In this document: positions 54,194 to 64,000 of the stretch, piece after piece
How positions within the stretch are numbered: the stretch's first letter is position 1
How the letters are laid out: every line of letters starts with the position of its first letter
NCBI GenBank assembly: GCA_033032865.1
Contig: JAWHQI010000060.1
Span: 10,496,001 to 10,560,000 of the forward strand
Direction: 5' to 3'
DNA length: 64,000 nt
From: Dactylorhiza incarnata
Lineage: Eukaryota > Streptophyta > Magnoliopsida > Asparagales > Orchidaceae
The notes under the pieces: generated by a model
Databases searched by the model: none
What the model was told of the DNA's origin: nothing
Seen by the model: only the letters and a program-made list of their open reading frames with translations
Translations under genes and position numbers: made by a program

Positions 54194-56906
54194 GGGGATA
54201 GTCCTCCAGACCGCAGTATAAATAACCTACTGGCCCCTCAAACCCTCACACCCGCCTAAGTCAACGTACTGTCGTCCGTGTCACGACCGGTCCAGTACCG
54301 AAGACCCGACAATAATTTGTTTTTATGCACATACAAGTTATCACAACCCGAGCCTTCAACTTGCAAGACCAACCCGTCCTGATACCCAACCTCCCAACCC
54401 TCCAGCTCGCAGGACCAACCCGTCCTGATATACAACTTCCCATCCCTTAACTTGGGATGAAGTTTACTAAATCTCTTATTCATTTAGTTAGACTACTCTT
54501 GTCTAATTATTGTTATACTTACAAGTTTAGGGTGAATCCCGGACTTCCAGAGGTCTACCCGGTGAAGGGCTCGCAGCGGTAAAAGGGAATACGATGGGCT
54601 GAAGCCCAAATCCCTCTTTCCGAGATAATTACTTTTATTGGTGACTACCCTTTTCTAAAGACCCACTTTCCTTATTACTCTTTATAACCTAGATGCTTTA
54701 TGACTTACCCTTCACTCAATTCCTAAGCAAACATTCTCTTGAACGAAGCTCCACACTTAAGATCTCTTATCCTCTAAATGGAGAAGGTCTTTGTGTGATT
54801 CTCAATTGTCCCTAATCACATTCTAATAATATAACATGAACACTTTACCATGCTGTCTAATTACTATGGTCTCATAATTTTAATAACTGCCCCTTTATGT
54901 ATTGTGCGACGACACGAATCTGAATTATTTTATAAACTATAGTACAAATGTTCTCCGAAAATTCCATAAATTCTAGGGGCTAATATAAATGGTATATTAC
55001 TGCTATGTTCCAAGCTTTATTGATTTTCTAAGTGATGTTACTGATCTAATCAACAATATCAAATTTTTACTATTCGCAGACCAAAGTGAGATTTAACTAG
55101 TTTGAGCTTTATGATGCCAATCTTTAACTATATCATGTCCAATTGAGCTCCAATTTATACCATAGGTTCATAATGAATAAATTAAGGATTGTCCGGAGTT
55201 TTGACATATTTTATATTAATTTGACCTCTATTTAAAATTTATTAATCATTTGACATATTCCAAATTACAAAGGAAGTATCATGTCAGTAATTTCAATCTT
55301 ACTAATAAAATTTTCAGAGGTGATAGGTGACAAAATAACATGATTTCCAAAGTTCCACAATTTTTCAGAGAATTTATAATCATTATTTTCTCATAAAACA
55401 AAAGGGGTGAAAATGTAACTTTACACAACAAGTACTAATTTATGTCTTCCAAAAATTCTGAGGAAATTACTATAGTACAGTAATGACCTAAAAACATCTC
55501 ATGCAAAATTTCATAATTTTCCAAAAACATTTCAACATAGATATTTGATAAGTTAAAAGTGTGACAAACTGAAAATGTGGAATTTTACCATGTATAATAT
55601 ATCCAAAAATTCTACCAAAAATTCCAGAGGTTTATATTTAGATTCCAAATGAATTGCCAGGGTTTCACAATTTTACCACTCTTTTTACTTAATAAAATTT
55701 CAATTATTTGGAAATGTGATTATTGGTAATTTTGGAAATTTCTATGGAAGTGTTCTATGAAAATTTTTACAAAAAAATTTAGAGGTTCTAATTGGTGTTA
55801 CAAGTGATTCCTCAGAGTTTCAAAATTTTTTAAAAGGTTCTAGCCATAAAACTTTCACTAATACATAAATGCGACATTCAAATTTATCAAATACTTAGGA
55901 TTTTTGATCCCAAAAATCCTAATTTTTCCTAAGGTAATGTAATATATCATATTAAGGGTGTGGCCAAAATCTCAGAGGCAAACACTAAGCCATAGAAGCC
56001 AAATACACAAAATATCGCTTTAGGCTATATGCACACCATAACACATATTAGGCAAAGACATGCAAGTGGAATTACCCCACATGCAGAGGTCCAATTGCTT
56101 CCAAATTTTAACCAGAGTGTAGTAATAACCTATTAAATATGCCACCCAAATTTGGGGTCATTTGGAGTTACACAACTCCATAAATTTTATTTATTTGATT
56201 AATCACATTATGAACAAAACTATAGAGAAATGTTTTTGGATGGGTGATGTGTTACCATATGACACATCTATGTTTTAAATTTCACATGCATGCGAGGTGT
56301 ATTTACAGATATATTCACAAAATACACATGCATGCACCCTTTGTACACCCTACACCAAAACTAGTGCCCAGAGGGCACTGGTGCACAAAATCACATGAAA
56401 TCAGTGCCCAAATAAAGTTAAGACAAAGATCTATAACTTTAATATCTAGGAATTTTGCTAAATCTGCCTCTAAGGCACCTAATTTTAAGCCACATGCAAC
56501 TGATCAAAGTGTGATAGAAATGCACATTTAATATAAGTGCATAGTAATGATCAAGCACGAATCTTAAAGTTGATCTGACGACTCCTGTTCATCTTCCTCC
56601 TCCAGCCAACAGTGGATATTCCCCCGACCTGGGCCACCTTCTACGGCAATTTCCCGGCGGCTGAGCCACCTCCCTGGCCGGCCAACCCCACTACCACCTC
56701 CGTTGAAGTGGTGGCTATCGACCGGTGGTGGTTTGGCCGCCGGAAGTGGTGTTTTCTGGCGAACCCGACATGGACAAATCCATGGAAATTCTCTCATTTT
56801 CTTCACTTGGATCCGGCTCGATTGAGCTGGATATCTCTCCAATTTGATCTAAGAGACTAGCACAGAGGGAGAGGAGGAGAAACCGGACCTTAGTGGGGCT
56901 TGGCGT
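54194..56906 (-). repeat. 3' LTR of element I, left part
   Basis: Homologous to F (about 40885-41990 and 43361-44880) and, at 54194-54500, to 63705-64000. It includes GATAGTCCTCCAGACCGCAG, CAACCCGTCCTGATA and CTTCCCATCCCTTAACT blocks. 54620-56550 is AT-rich with degenerate repeats. 56560-56905 is a GC-richer leader-like part. No gene. Confidence 0.7.
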
Positions 56907-59408
56907 AAAAACTGTGTCTCTCAGTTCGTGGATCAACTAGTCCACAGAAGAAAGTATATATGTATTTGTAGCCGAAAAATACTTGGTTTAGTTCAATTAA
57001 TGTCCTATATGCACGTGAACAAAATTGGCATAAAGAGATGATATGCATTTATATAGGCTTAGTATAAGTATAGAAAATACCTTTATGTGACTTTAAAGAT
57101 GAGGATTTCATTTATAAATGATGCAACGAGGATGAAAGGAAAAAACATTTTATAACTATAATGCACCTAAGCATAAATCGTTCGCAGAGAGCAAGACACA
57201 CGAGATCGAAAAGTAGTGGCAATAACTAGCAAGTAAGCTACAATGTAACAAAAAGAGGCACAATGGGCGTCAACAACCTGACACCAACCCATTGGCTCCA
57301 AACTAGCATGTTTGAACACAAGAAGAAATCTAACTACCACTACCTCACATCAGCGGGGTAAGACAGCAGCTAAAACTCCTAAGGTCTCCGAGCTACACCT
57401 CTAACCGCTACGGCTCTGAACCTGAGGCATTCAATAAAATAAGAACGCCTCAGCAAGGAAAGTACAAGTGGTAGAAAAACATAAATGTCCTGTGAAACAA
57501 GATAATAATAAGGCAAAAGGGGTACCAACCCAAGCCAAATTTACAGAAAAGGAGCCCCAAAACATAGAGCTAAACAACGTACCGAGTGCACAATTACCTT
57601 TAGAAATGCAAATAAATTCATTAATCTTATTAATTCCATTAAAGAGACTGATCAACTCAAATTAAACGGGTGACGGTCCTTTATCCTCTGCCTACCCAAA
57701 AACCAACACCAGGTGGTGGTCCTTTATCCACTGCCACCCAAACACGGCCCACAGGACCACAGGCCAAGCCTGATGTTCATTCCCCTTAGAATGGACACCG
57801 TGCAAGGCTACAAAAATTCCCCACTGCCCCCCAAACACGACCCACAAGACCACAAGCCAAGCATGTTGTTCATGTCCTTGTAATGGCCATCGTGCAAGGC
57901 TAATGGAAATAGTTGTCATTAATTAATTTTAGTTATCACACGAGACTTAGCCCGAGGAACAACGCCAAAAAAAATCCTAAGAACAGGGTCTCACGAGAAG
58001 AAAATGGCCCAAGACTTTGATTAGAAGGTTCAAGGGATTTCTCGAGTAAACGTCTGGATTTCTCGAGAAGAAGTCTATATTTCTTGAGAAGAAGTCTGTA
58101 TTTCCTGAGAAGAAGTCTGTATTTCCTGAGAAGAAGTCTGTATTTCCTGAGAAGAAGTCTGTATTTCCCAAGAAGAAGTCTGTATTTCCTGAGAAGAAGT
58201 CTGTATTTCTCAAGAAGCAGTAAGGATTTCTCGCGAAAGCAGTAAGGATTTCTCGGGAAGCAGTAAGGATTTCTCGAGAAGCAGTAAGGATTGCTCGAGA
58301 AGCAGTAAGGATTTCTCGAGAAGCAGTAAGGATTTCTCGAGAAGCAGTAAGGATTTCTCGAGAAGAACAATGGATTTCTCGAGAAGAACTCTGGATTTCT
58401 CGAGAAGAACTCTGGATTTCTCGAGAAGAACTCTGGATTTCTCGAGAAGAAGTAAAAACCGAAATTTTCGAGTAAAACAGAGGATTTTCTTGACAACAAT
58501 TTAACAGTTAAGTATATAAGAGGAAGCTAGACGAATTAGGGGAGAACAAAAATGAAGTTATAGGCTTTGCCTAGCAAAGCAAAAATCATCCGAACCACAT
58601 GCTAAACCGCACACGACAATAAATCAACATAAGAAGTAACATTCCACAAAAAAGAGAGAAAAAAATTGTCACTTGCCTTAAACCTTCCAAACTCGAATTT
58701 CTCCACTCCAAAAGCTATGGATTGGCCAAGAACTCACCCGAGCACAACAACCTGAAACCTTCTGGGCCAAAAAGAGGAGTTAGGTCACTACCTTGACTCC
58801 AAAAATCCCAAGAAACACGAAAATCTTACCACTAGAACGAAGATCTCGCCGAGAGCTCTTCGATTCTACTCTTCGTTTACGATTCCGTCTACTACAGCTC
58901 TCGATTCGCCGGCCGAAATAAGTTTCTGACATGCCTCTCTCATTCTCATAAGAATTCTGGTTCGGATCTTTGGAGAAGAAGAAGAAGAATCGGGTTTGGA
59001 AATTTTGGTATTTATATTAAAACCCAAATTTCTCGTTTAAATGAATTAAATAATCTCTCATTCTATTTAAACTATGAGGGCAACTAAATCGCCTCGGACT
59101 TTCACGAAATTCGCTCCTAAACTAAAAATCGGCGCTACAAATCCAACGGCAAAGTCAGAATTCAATTCAGACGAGCCAAACTCGAGATCAAAATTCCCGA
59201 AATTGAAATCTCAATAATTACTCAAAAATCCCCCGAGTTTTCCCCTTTAACTCGGAATGTCGTGAAATCTCGCATGCGCGACCTAAATTAAATCCATTAT
59301 TTAAGTTAAGACTCAAAACTAACCCCGACGAGTCGACGTAACGCCCTTACTCCAAAATTACGTTACAGCGGGCACGCAAATAATCAACGAAAAACCAGGG
59401 GCGTTACA
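56907..59408 (-). mobile_element. Element J: LTR-like insertion in the I 3' LTR (ends approximate)
   Basis: F lacks this block: F runs straight from its GTGGCTCGGCGGT to the following leader sequence near 44860-44885, whereas in I the equivalent sequence is split at 56905 and resumes at 59409 (GCGGTTGGCC). On the minus strand it starts TGTAACGCCCC, a standard LTR start. The left end is unclear. A duplication of GCGGT with one base lost at the left (GCGT) would fit. It contains the 21-bp array and no coding motifs, so it may be a solo LTR. Confidence 0.55.
58036..58456. repeat. 21-bp palindromic minisatellite (20 units) in J
   Basis: The units are based on GATTTCTCGAGAAGCAGTAAG, GATTTCTCGAGAAGAACTCTG and TATTTCCTGAGAAGAAGTCTG, three sub-families in blocks. 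The core TTCTCGAGAA is a perfect 10-bp palindrome with an XhoI site. One unit has 22 bp. The array keeps a frame open on the minus strand (SRNP + three residues), which is a by-product of the 21-bp period. Confidence 0.9.
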
Positions 59409-60662
59409 GCGGTTGGCCATGAATCCTCTCTTCTACGGAGAGCTTGCTCCCAATCCTGATTCTCCATCATTTTCTCCTCTGTAAAGATCCAGCCCGACTC
59501 CATTCCCCTTTCTAAAGCTAATGGTGGCATTAATTTGGGCTGGGGAGGGAGATATATGGTTATGCCATTTTAGAGGTTTTCAGCCAAGCTCCACCTCCCA
59601 ATCCAGCCACTCCTAGGGCTCCTTGCTGGCAAGAGAACTGCAGGGAATGAATCCCTGAGCTCAGAGAGGGGTTTGGGAAGAGTAATGTGGGCCAAGTGAC
59701 CTTCATTCCACAATTCCCTCTTTGTTTCTTATGAAATTTGGGGTTTTCCCAAATTAGACTCCTGCATGCTTTTGCATGTCATTTTCAAAGGGCGATTAAA
59801 GTCATTATACTCATGGGCTTCAGGGTGGGCCTCTTATTGAGGCCTTAGCCTATATGGCTTAGCTTAATTGATTCAAATGCCCATTTAGCTCAATTTTGAC
59901 CTATGCTGACTTTTGGGGTTGACTTAGTCAATTGGTGAGTTGACTGGTCCAATATGTTGGTCTTAAATCCCTTGACACCACTCAATATTTATTGGGTTAT
60001 GGTGGTGCCCTATTTGGGCCAATTTATCTAATATGTGTGATTTTGACCAAAATTGAGGAAAAGTTGACTTTGGTCAATTTGGCCAAATTGATGATCTCAT
60101 GATGAGGCTTTTGAGTCAATTGGGTCCCCCATGATGTTCTAAGACTAGGGGTGAAGTCAATTTCATGTTTTGGGGGTCAATTGAACCTATTGATGAAGGA
60201 TTGGCTTATGTTAACTTAAGTTTGACTTTGGTCAAATTAGACAAATTGGTGACCCCATGATGGGGCTTTTGGGTCCATAGCACTACTGTAGAGGATTACC
60301 ACCTAGTGGTGAGGTCAATTTGATCATATCAAGTCTAATTGACCCAATTGTGTTGAATTTGTCTATGTTAACCTATTCTGACCTAAAGTTGATTTGGTCA
60401 AATTGGCCAAACTTGGTGACCATATGATGGGGCTTTTGGGTCACTTGGGCCTCTTTTAGGGTTAGGGACCTATTGGTAAGTCCAATTTGAGTTGGTGAGT
60501 CCAATTTAAAGTAGATTGGCCTAGGTTAACTTGTGCACTTTTGGGGTGCTTATAGTAATTTTCCTAAAAGTTCAGGTTGACTTAGGTTCATACCATGAAC
60601 ACTACTCACAACTCCAACACTGACCCTAACTCAAGGGGTCTAGAAGGAATGGGGATGTTACA
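59409..60662 (-). repeat. 3' LTR of element I, right part
   Basis: It resumes the I LTR after J. 59880-60560 holds four or so degenerate repeats around GTTGACTTTGGTCAATTTGG and GGTGACC(C/A)(C/T)ATGATGGGGC, matching 45350-45990 of F. It ends GGGGATGTTACA. Confidence 0.72.
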
Positions 60663-63458
60663 AATCCCAATAAATAAATAATTTTGTCCCCGAAATTTAA
60701 GTTCGGAAATTTCGGGTCTACGGGGTTTCATGCTCAATGGAGATGAAAAGTCTCAAGAAGGTCTATAATGATATCACAAGACTATCTGGTAATTGTTATA
60801 TTATCCCATCATCAATATTTCAGCATATCCATCTTTCAAATTATATCCTAAGGTTCCACTTTGTGAAGGAAGTACGAGGTCTTCTCAGTAATTAATTCTA
60901 ACAAAATTTCCAGATCTTCCTACTGATATAAAAAGTCTATATACAAAATTCTATAACAACCCATCAACAATAATTCATTGTATGAATTTATCAAATTATA
61001 CGCTCAAATTCTACTTTGTGAAGGAAGTATAAAAAATGTGTAACCATAAATTCCATCTAAATTTCTAGAAGTTCATATTATTATCAAAAGTCCATGCACA
61101 AGTTTTTATGGTCGTTCTGTATCAATAATTCAAGATATGAGTTTTCTAAGTTATAACCCCAAACGCTATATTGTGAAGGAAGTAGCATATATATATAGAC
61201 ATAAATTCCAGGAAAATTACCAGAGGTGTATAATATTATCACAAGGTAATGTTCATATTTCTAGAATATTCTAGTGTAAATTATTTCAGATATGAATATT
61301 CTAAATTATAACTCCAAATTGCACATTGTGAATGAAGTATGAAGTTTACTCAGAGATTAAATCAAATAAAATTTCCATAGCTTCATACTGATATAAAAAG
61401 GACCTTGTACAAGATTTCCTAGCCTTTCAATATCAATAATTCAAGGAATTAATTTCTCAAGCTATAGGTCCATATACTACTTTGTGAAGGAAGCTTATTA
61501 TTTACTCAGGGATTAATTCTAACAAAATTTCCAGAGCTTCCTACTGATATGAAAAGTCTATATACAAAATTTCACAACATTTCAGTGAGCTTCGACCCTA
61601 TATTTACTCACTTGGGGTCTATGTAACCAAAACATGTGAAGTCAACTTTCCTAGGGAAACTAGCCCCAAGGTTAATGATTTTCACTATTGAGTATTGTAT
61701 TATGATCCTAAGTGCATGGTTTAAATTTCCTAAAAGTTTACCAAAGGAAAACCCTTAAACTCTCATGTAGACCTAGTGTTACATGGTCATGCTATAAGCT
61801 CACCAATTTCCTTGTACTTGCTTGTGAAGTAAACTAACTTTTAGAGGTCCAATTGACCTAAAATTTTAACCATGGTGTATTATATGCATGACCACCCTCC
61901 CAAAGGGGATTTGGTGTGGTTTTAGTCCAAATCACTCATATTATACATCATATATGATATATTTAATTTCTACTAAAACCTTAGAGAAATGTGCCCCAAC
62001 AATTCTAATCTTTGGGCATATAATAGATCTAGGGTGCATACACACATGGTTAAATTATCAGCCTCATATCATTTACTATGTAAAGGTTATTCACATTTTA
62101 AGGTATGTCCTTCACTAGGACCAGACTTACTAAATCTGACCTACTAAGAGTTGTAGGACTCCAAATGGCGTGATCTCACTTTCTACAGATAAAAGACACA
62201 AATGCCTACAAACGTTATCTCATCCTACTTTTCATTTTATGGCCTCTAAGGGCCTCAAAATTGGAGAGCAAAAAGTCTATTTTACTAGGGTAAATACAAC
62301 ATTTTGGTGTGGCCTAAGTTAAGGTTTTTCTATCGATCATTTAAACATAGGTCTACTCATATGTAAGGATCCAATTGAGTCAAATTTTTTTACCATAGAC
62401 TAATATACACATAATCACCTTACCAAGTGGATTTGGAGTGATTTGACTTCATATAGCCCAAAATTTATACCATGCAGGTTTTATGACATTATCATAAAAG
62501 CTATAGAAAGGTCTTTCAAAAAATTCCCATTTTTGGGCAGTGTATGTATTTGGGCATGACTCATGCATGACCAAAATTTCATCCTACTTGGAGTTGTAGA
62601 ACTCCAAGATTCACTAAGTTCAATTTGGGTGCTATATGCACACCATTTTCCATAAGTATGGTCTAGGAAATCCAAGTTGGTACCAAACTAATCCAATAAA
62701 CAAAAGGATTAGCCCTCATGCATTTTGGGCTAAGTTTCTTTGGTATCATTAGGATATATTCGTCCTAGATATGCACTCGATCCTTAGGGTATCCGACCCT
62801 AGACTTGGAGTCTTATCCTGAGACCTATTGATATTCCACGTACTTTAAGATCCCCATGGTTACCAATTTTCACACCCTTCTCAAGGTTAGTATATATGCA
62901 GCCCAAAAATGGGCATTTTCTAAACACCAATCCTTATTCGACTGAACACAAATCCTTATTTGACTTCTGGTATTTGTCACGATGATTGGTTTGATGCAAC
63001 CTAGTTGTTGGTTTGGAGATTAAGTTTACGAGTCTCTTGTTATTTCTCTAATGGATTTCATGTACCAGTTTCTTGAGGCGATCCTATCCATTGGGTAAGA
63101 AGTGATAATCTCACTTGGTAGGAAAATTAGGGACATCGAAGTTTAAGCCTTAAGCAACTACTTCCCCATAAGGTTCTTCTCCTAGTCACTTTGGGTGTCA
63201 TCATGCCTTAATCAGTCTATACCCAAGGTCAGTTTTGGATTAGTATATGCTATGAAATCGTATAGGTGCGTCAAACTAGAATGATGCCCTAGTTGGGTTG
63301 GCCTAACTCATTGATTAATGGACTATTTTGTGTGATTTTTACACATGGGCACACCACTGCTTCTGCTGCTAGTTTGTCCTCAAACTAACTCGAGCAGGGG
63401 TGTCCCAGGGTTTTGTGGACTTCTTTCTTGTTGGATCATTTGTTCAAGTGATACCAGT
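60663..63458 (-). other. Non-coding internal region of element I (2.8 kb)
   Basis: No frame longer than about 75 codons and no retrotransposon protein motif were found. Near its 3' end (60850-61560) a degenerate repeat of about 150 bp recurs five times with the phrase CTTTGTGAAGGAAGTA (60869, 61018, 61164, 61325, 61481). The rest is unrecognised AT-rich DNA. This is the pattern of a large retrotransposon derivative that depends on another element's proteins. Confidence 0.65.
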
Positions 63459-64000
63459 TGTAAGATCCCTCTCCCGCACTAGGAGAGTTCCCAGATCTTA
63501 TGCCTAGAACCGCCGCCTTACGGTGATGCTAACACACGAGTTAGCCATCTCCGCAAGACGCTGATCCTGCCGGCAAGAACGATCAACCAGGCCAACATGA
63601 GATAAGAAGAAAAACTAGGTAAAATAAACCAAGTCCACAATCACACACATATACATATGCATCCATACTTGATACACCATTCTTTAAGGCCAGGTGTGCG
63701 TCATTGGGGATAGTCCTCCAGACCGCAGTATAAATAACATACTGGCCCCTCAAACCCTCACACCCGCCTAAGTCAACGTACTGCCGTCGGTGTGACAACC
63801 GATCCAGTACCGAAGACCCGCCACAAATTTGTTTCTATGCACAGGCAAGTTATCACAACCCGAGCCTTCACCTCGCAGGACCAACCCGTCCTGATACACA
63901 ACCTACCGAGCCTCCAGCTCACAGGACCAACCCGTCTTGATATACAACTTCCCATCCCTTAACTCGGGATGAAGTTTACTAAATCTCTTATTCATTTAGT
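63459..64000 (-). repeat. 5' LTR of element I, 3' end only
   Basis: TGTAAGATCCCTCTCCCGCA matches the left end of F (39723), including GAGAGTTCCC, AGATCTTATGCC and GAACCGCCG. 63705-64000 matches 54190-54490 nearly base for base. It continues past the window edge. Confidence 0.8.

Larger units (their letters stand above)
54194..64000 (-). mobile_element. Element I: non-coding LTR element with very long LTRs, minus strand, runs off the right edge
   Basis: On the minus strand the 5' LTR starts beyond 64000 and ends at 63459 (plus strand TGTAAGATCCC). A primer site, TGGTATCA, follows within 3 bp (complement of 63449-63456). The internal region is 60663-63458. The 3' LTR begins at 60662 (TGTAACATCCC on minus) and runs left to about 54194, where it is truncated by about 250 bp compared with the other LTR. 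J splits this 3' LTR. There are no gag or pol motifs in any frame. The internal 3' end (CGGGGACAAAATT, then ATTGGGATT) is the same as in E. Confidence 0.75.

Noticed and set aside
58036..58456. Heat-shock elements in the 21-bp array of J
   Set aside because: TTCTCGAGAA looks like a heat-shock dyad, but TTC and GAA are separated by four bases, not the two needed for TTCnnGAA, so the array is not a canonical HSE cluster.
57936..58499. 187-codon minus-strand ORF in J as a real protein
   Set aside because: Most of it is the translation of the 21-bp minisatellite, whose length is a multiple of three. There is no domain outside the repeat.
56900..59413. Perfect 5-bp target duplication for J
   Set aside because: The right flank is GCGGT but the left reads GCGT before AAAAACTG. 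This is at best a damaged duplication and the left end lacks a clear TG.

Overview
The window is nuclear DNA of a flowering plant with a large, transposon-rich genome. Nearly all of it is made of LTR retrotransposons, many nested in one another. The single recognisable host gene piece is the first coding exon of an AP-4 adaptor sigma subunit (minus strand, 14691-14831), whose sequence is plant-like. There are no bacterial, organellar or rRNA genes, no tRNA genes and no CRISPR arrays. I cannot name the species.

Layout, with letters used throughout. A (1-7521): a Ty3/gypsy chromovirus-type element; its 5' LTR lies left of the window, gag-pol (662-5371) is nearly intact with one frameshift, and the 3' LTR starts at 5536. 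Then comes a mosaic of old debris (7522-11465): a 21-bp minisatellite, a complete hAT-type MITE with 8-bp target duplications, a cluster of four hairpins, and an OTU-protease pseudogene of the kind carried by Mutator-like elements. B (11466-13530): an LTR-like block, probably solo. Next are a TS-like SINE tail and the AP-4 sigma exon.

The centre is a nest whose insertion order is fixed by five perfect target-site duplications. C (15629-51198, TSD CCACC) was hit twice. D (17874-38563, TSD ACTGG, minus strand) landed in its gag. F (39723-46118, TSD CTACC, minus strand, a giant solo LTR) landed in its protease. E (20359-34642, TSD CTAGT) then inserted into a tandem-repeat array of D, and G (41996-43355, TSD AATTG) inserted into F. 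C and E are chromoviruses of the Tekay/Del type, and D is a gag-only (TR-GAG-like) element of the Tat/Retand type with long tandem arrays behind gag. G is an internally deleted relative of D.

To the right of the nest are about 700 bp of possible host sequence, LTR fragment H (51918-about 54193), and I (about 54194 to beyond 64000, minus strand). I is a non-coding element with very long LTRs of the F family, and its 3' LTR is split by J (about 56907-59408), an LTR-like block with a 21-bp palindromic minisatellite.

The most interesting signal is a splicing architecture. In A and E, gag and pol are separated by a short GT-AG intron at the same place and phase, with a stop codon just inside the intron. 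Unspliced RNA would give Gag and spliced RNA would give Gag-Pol. In C and E the start codon of gag lies inside the LTR, as a small exon that must be spliced across the LTR/primer-binding-site boundary, in phase, to the rest of gag. F carries a likely third example. All boundaries were read by eye. Identities and ages were not computed.
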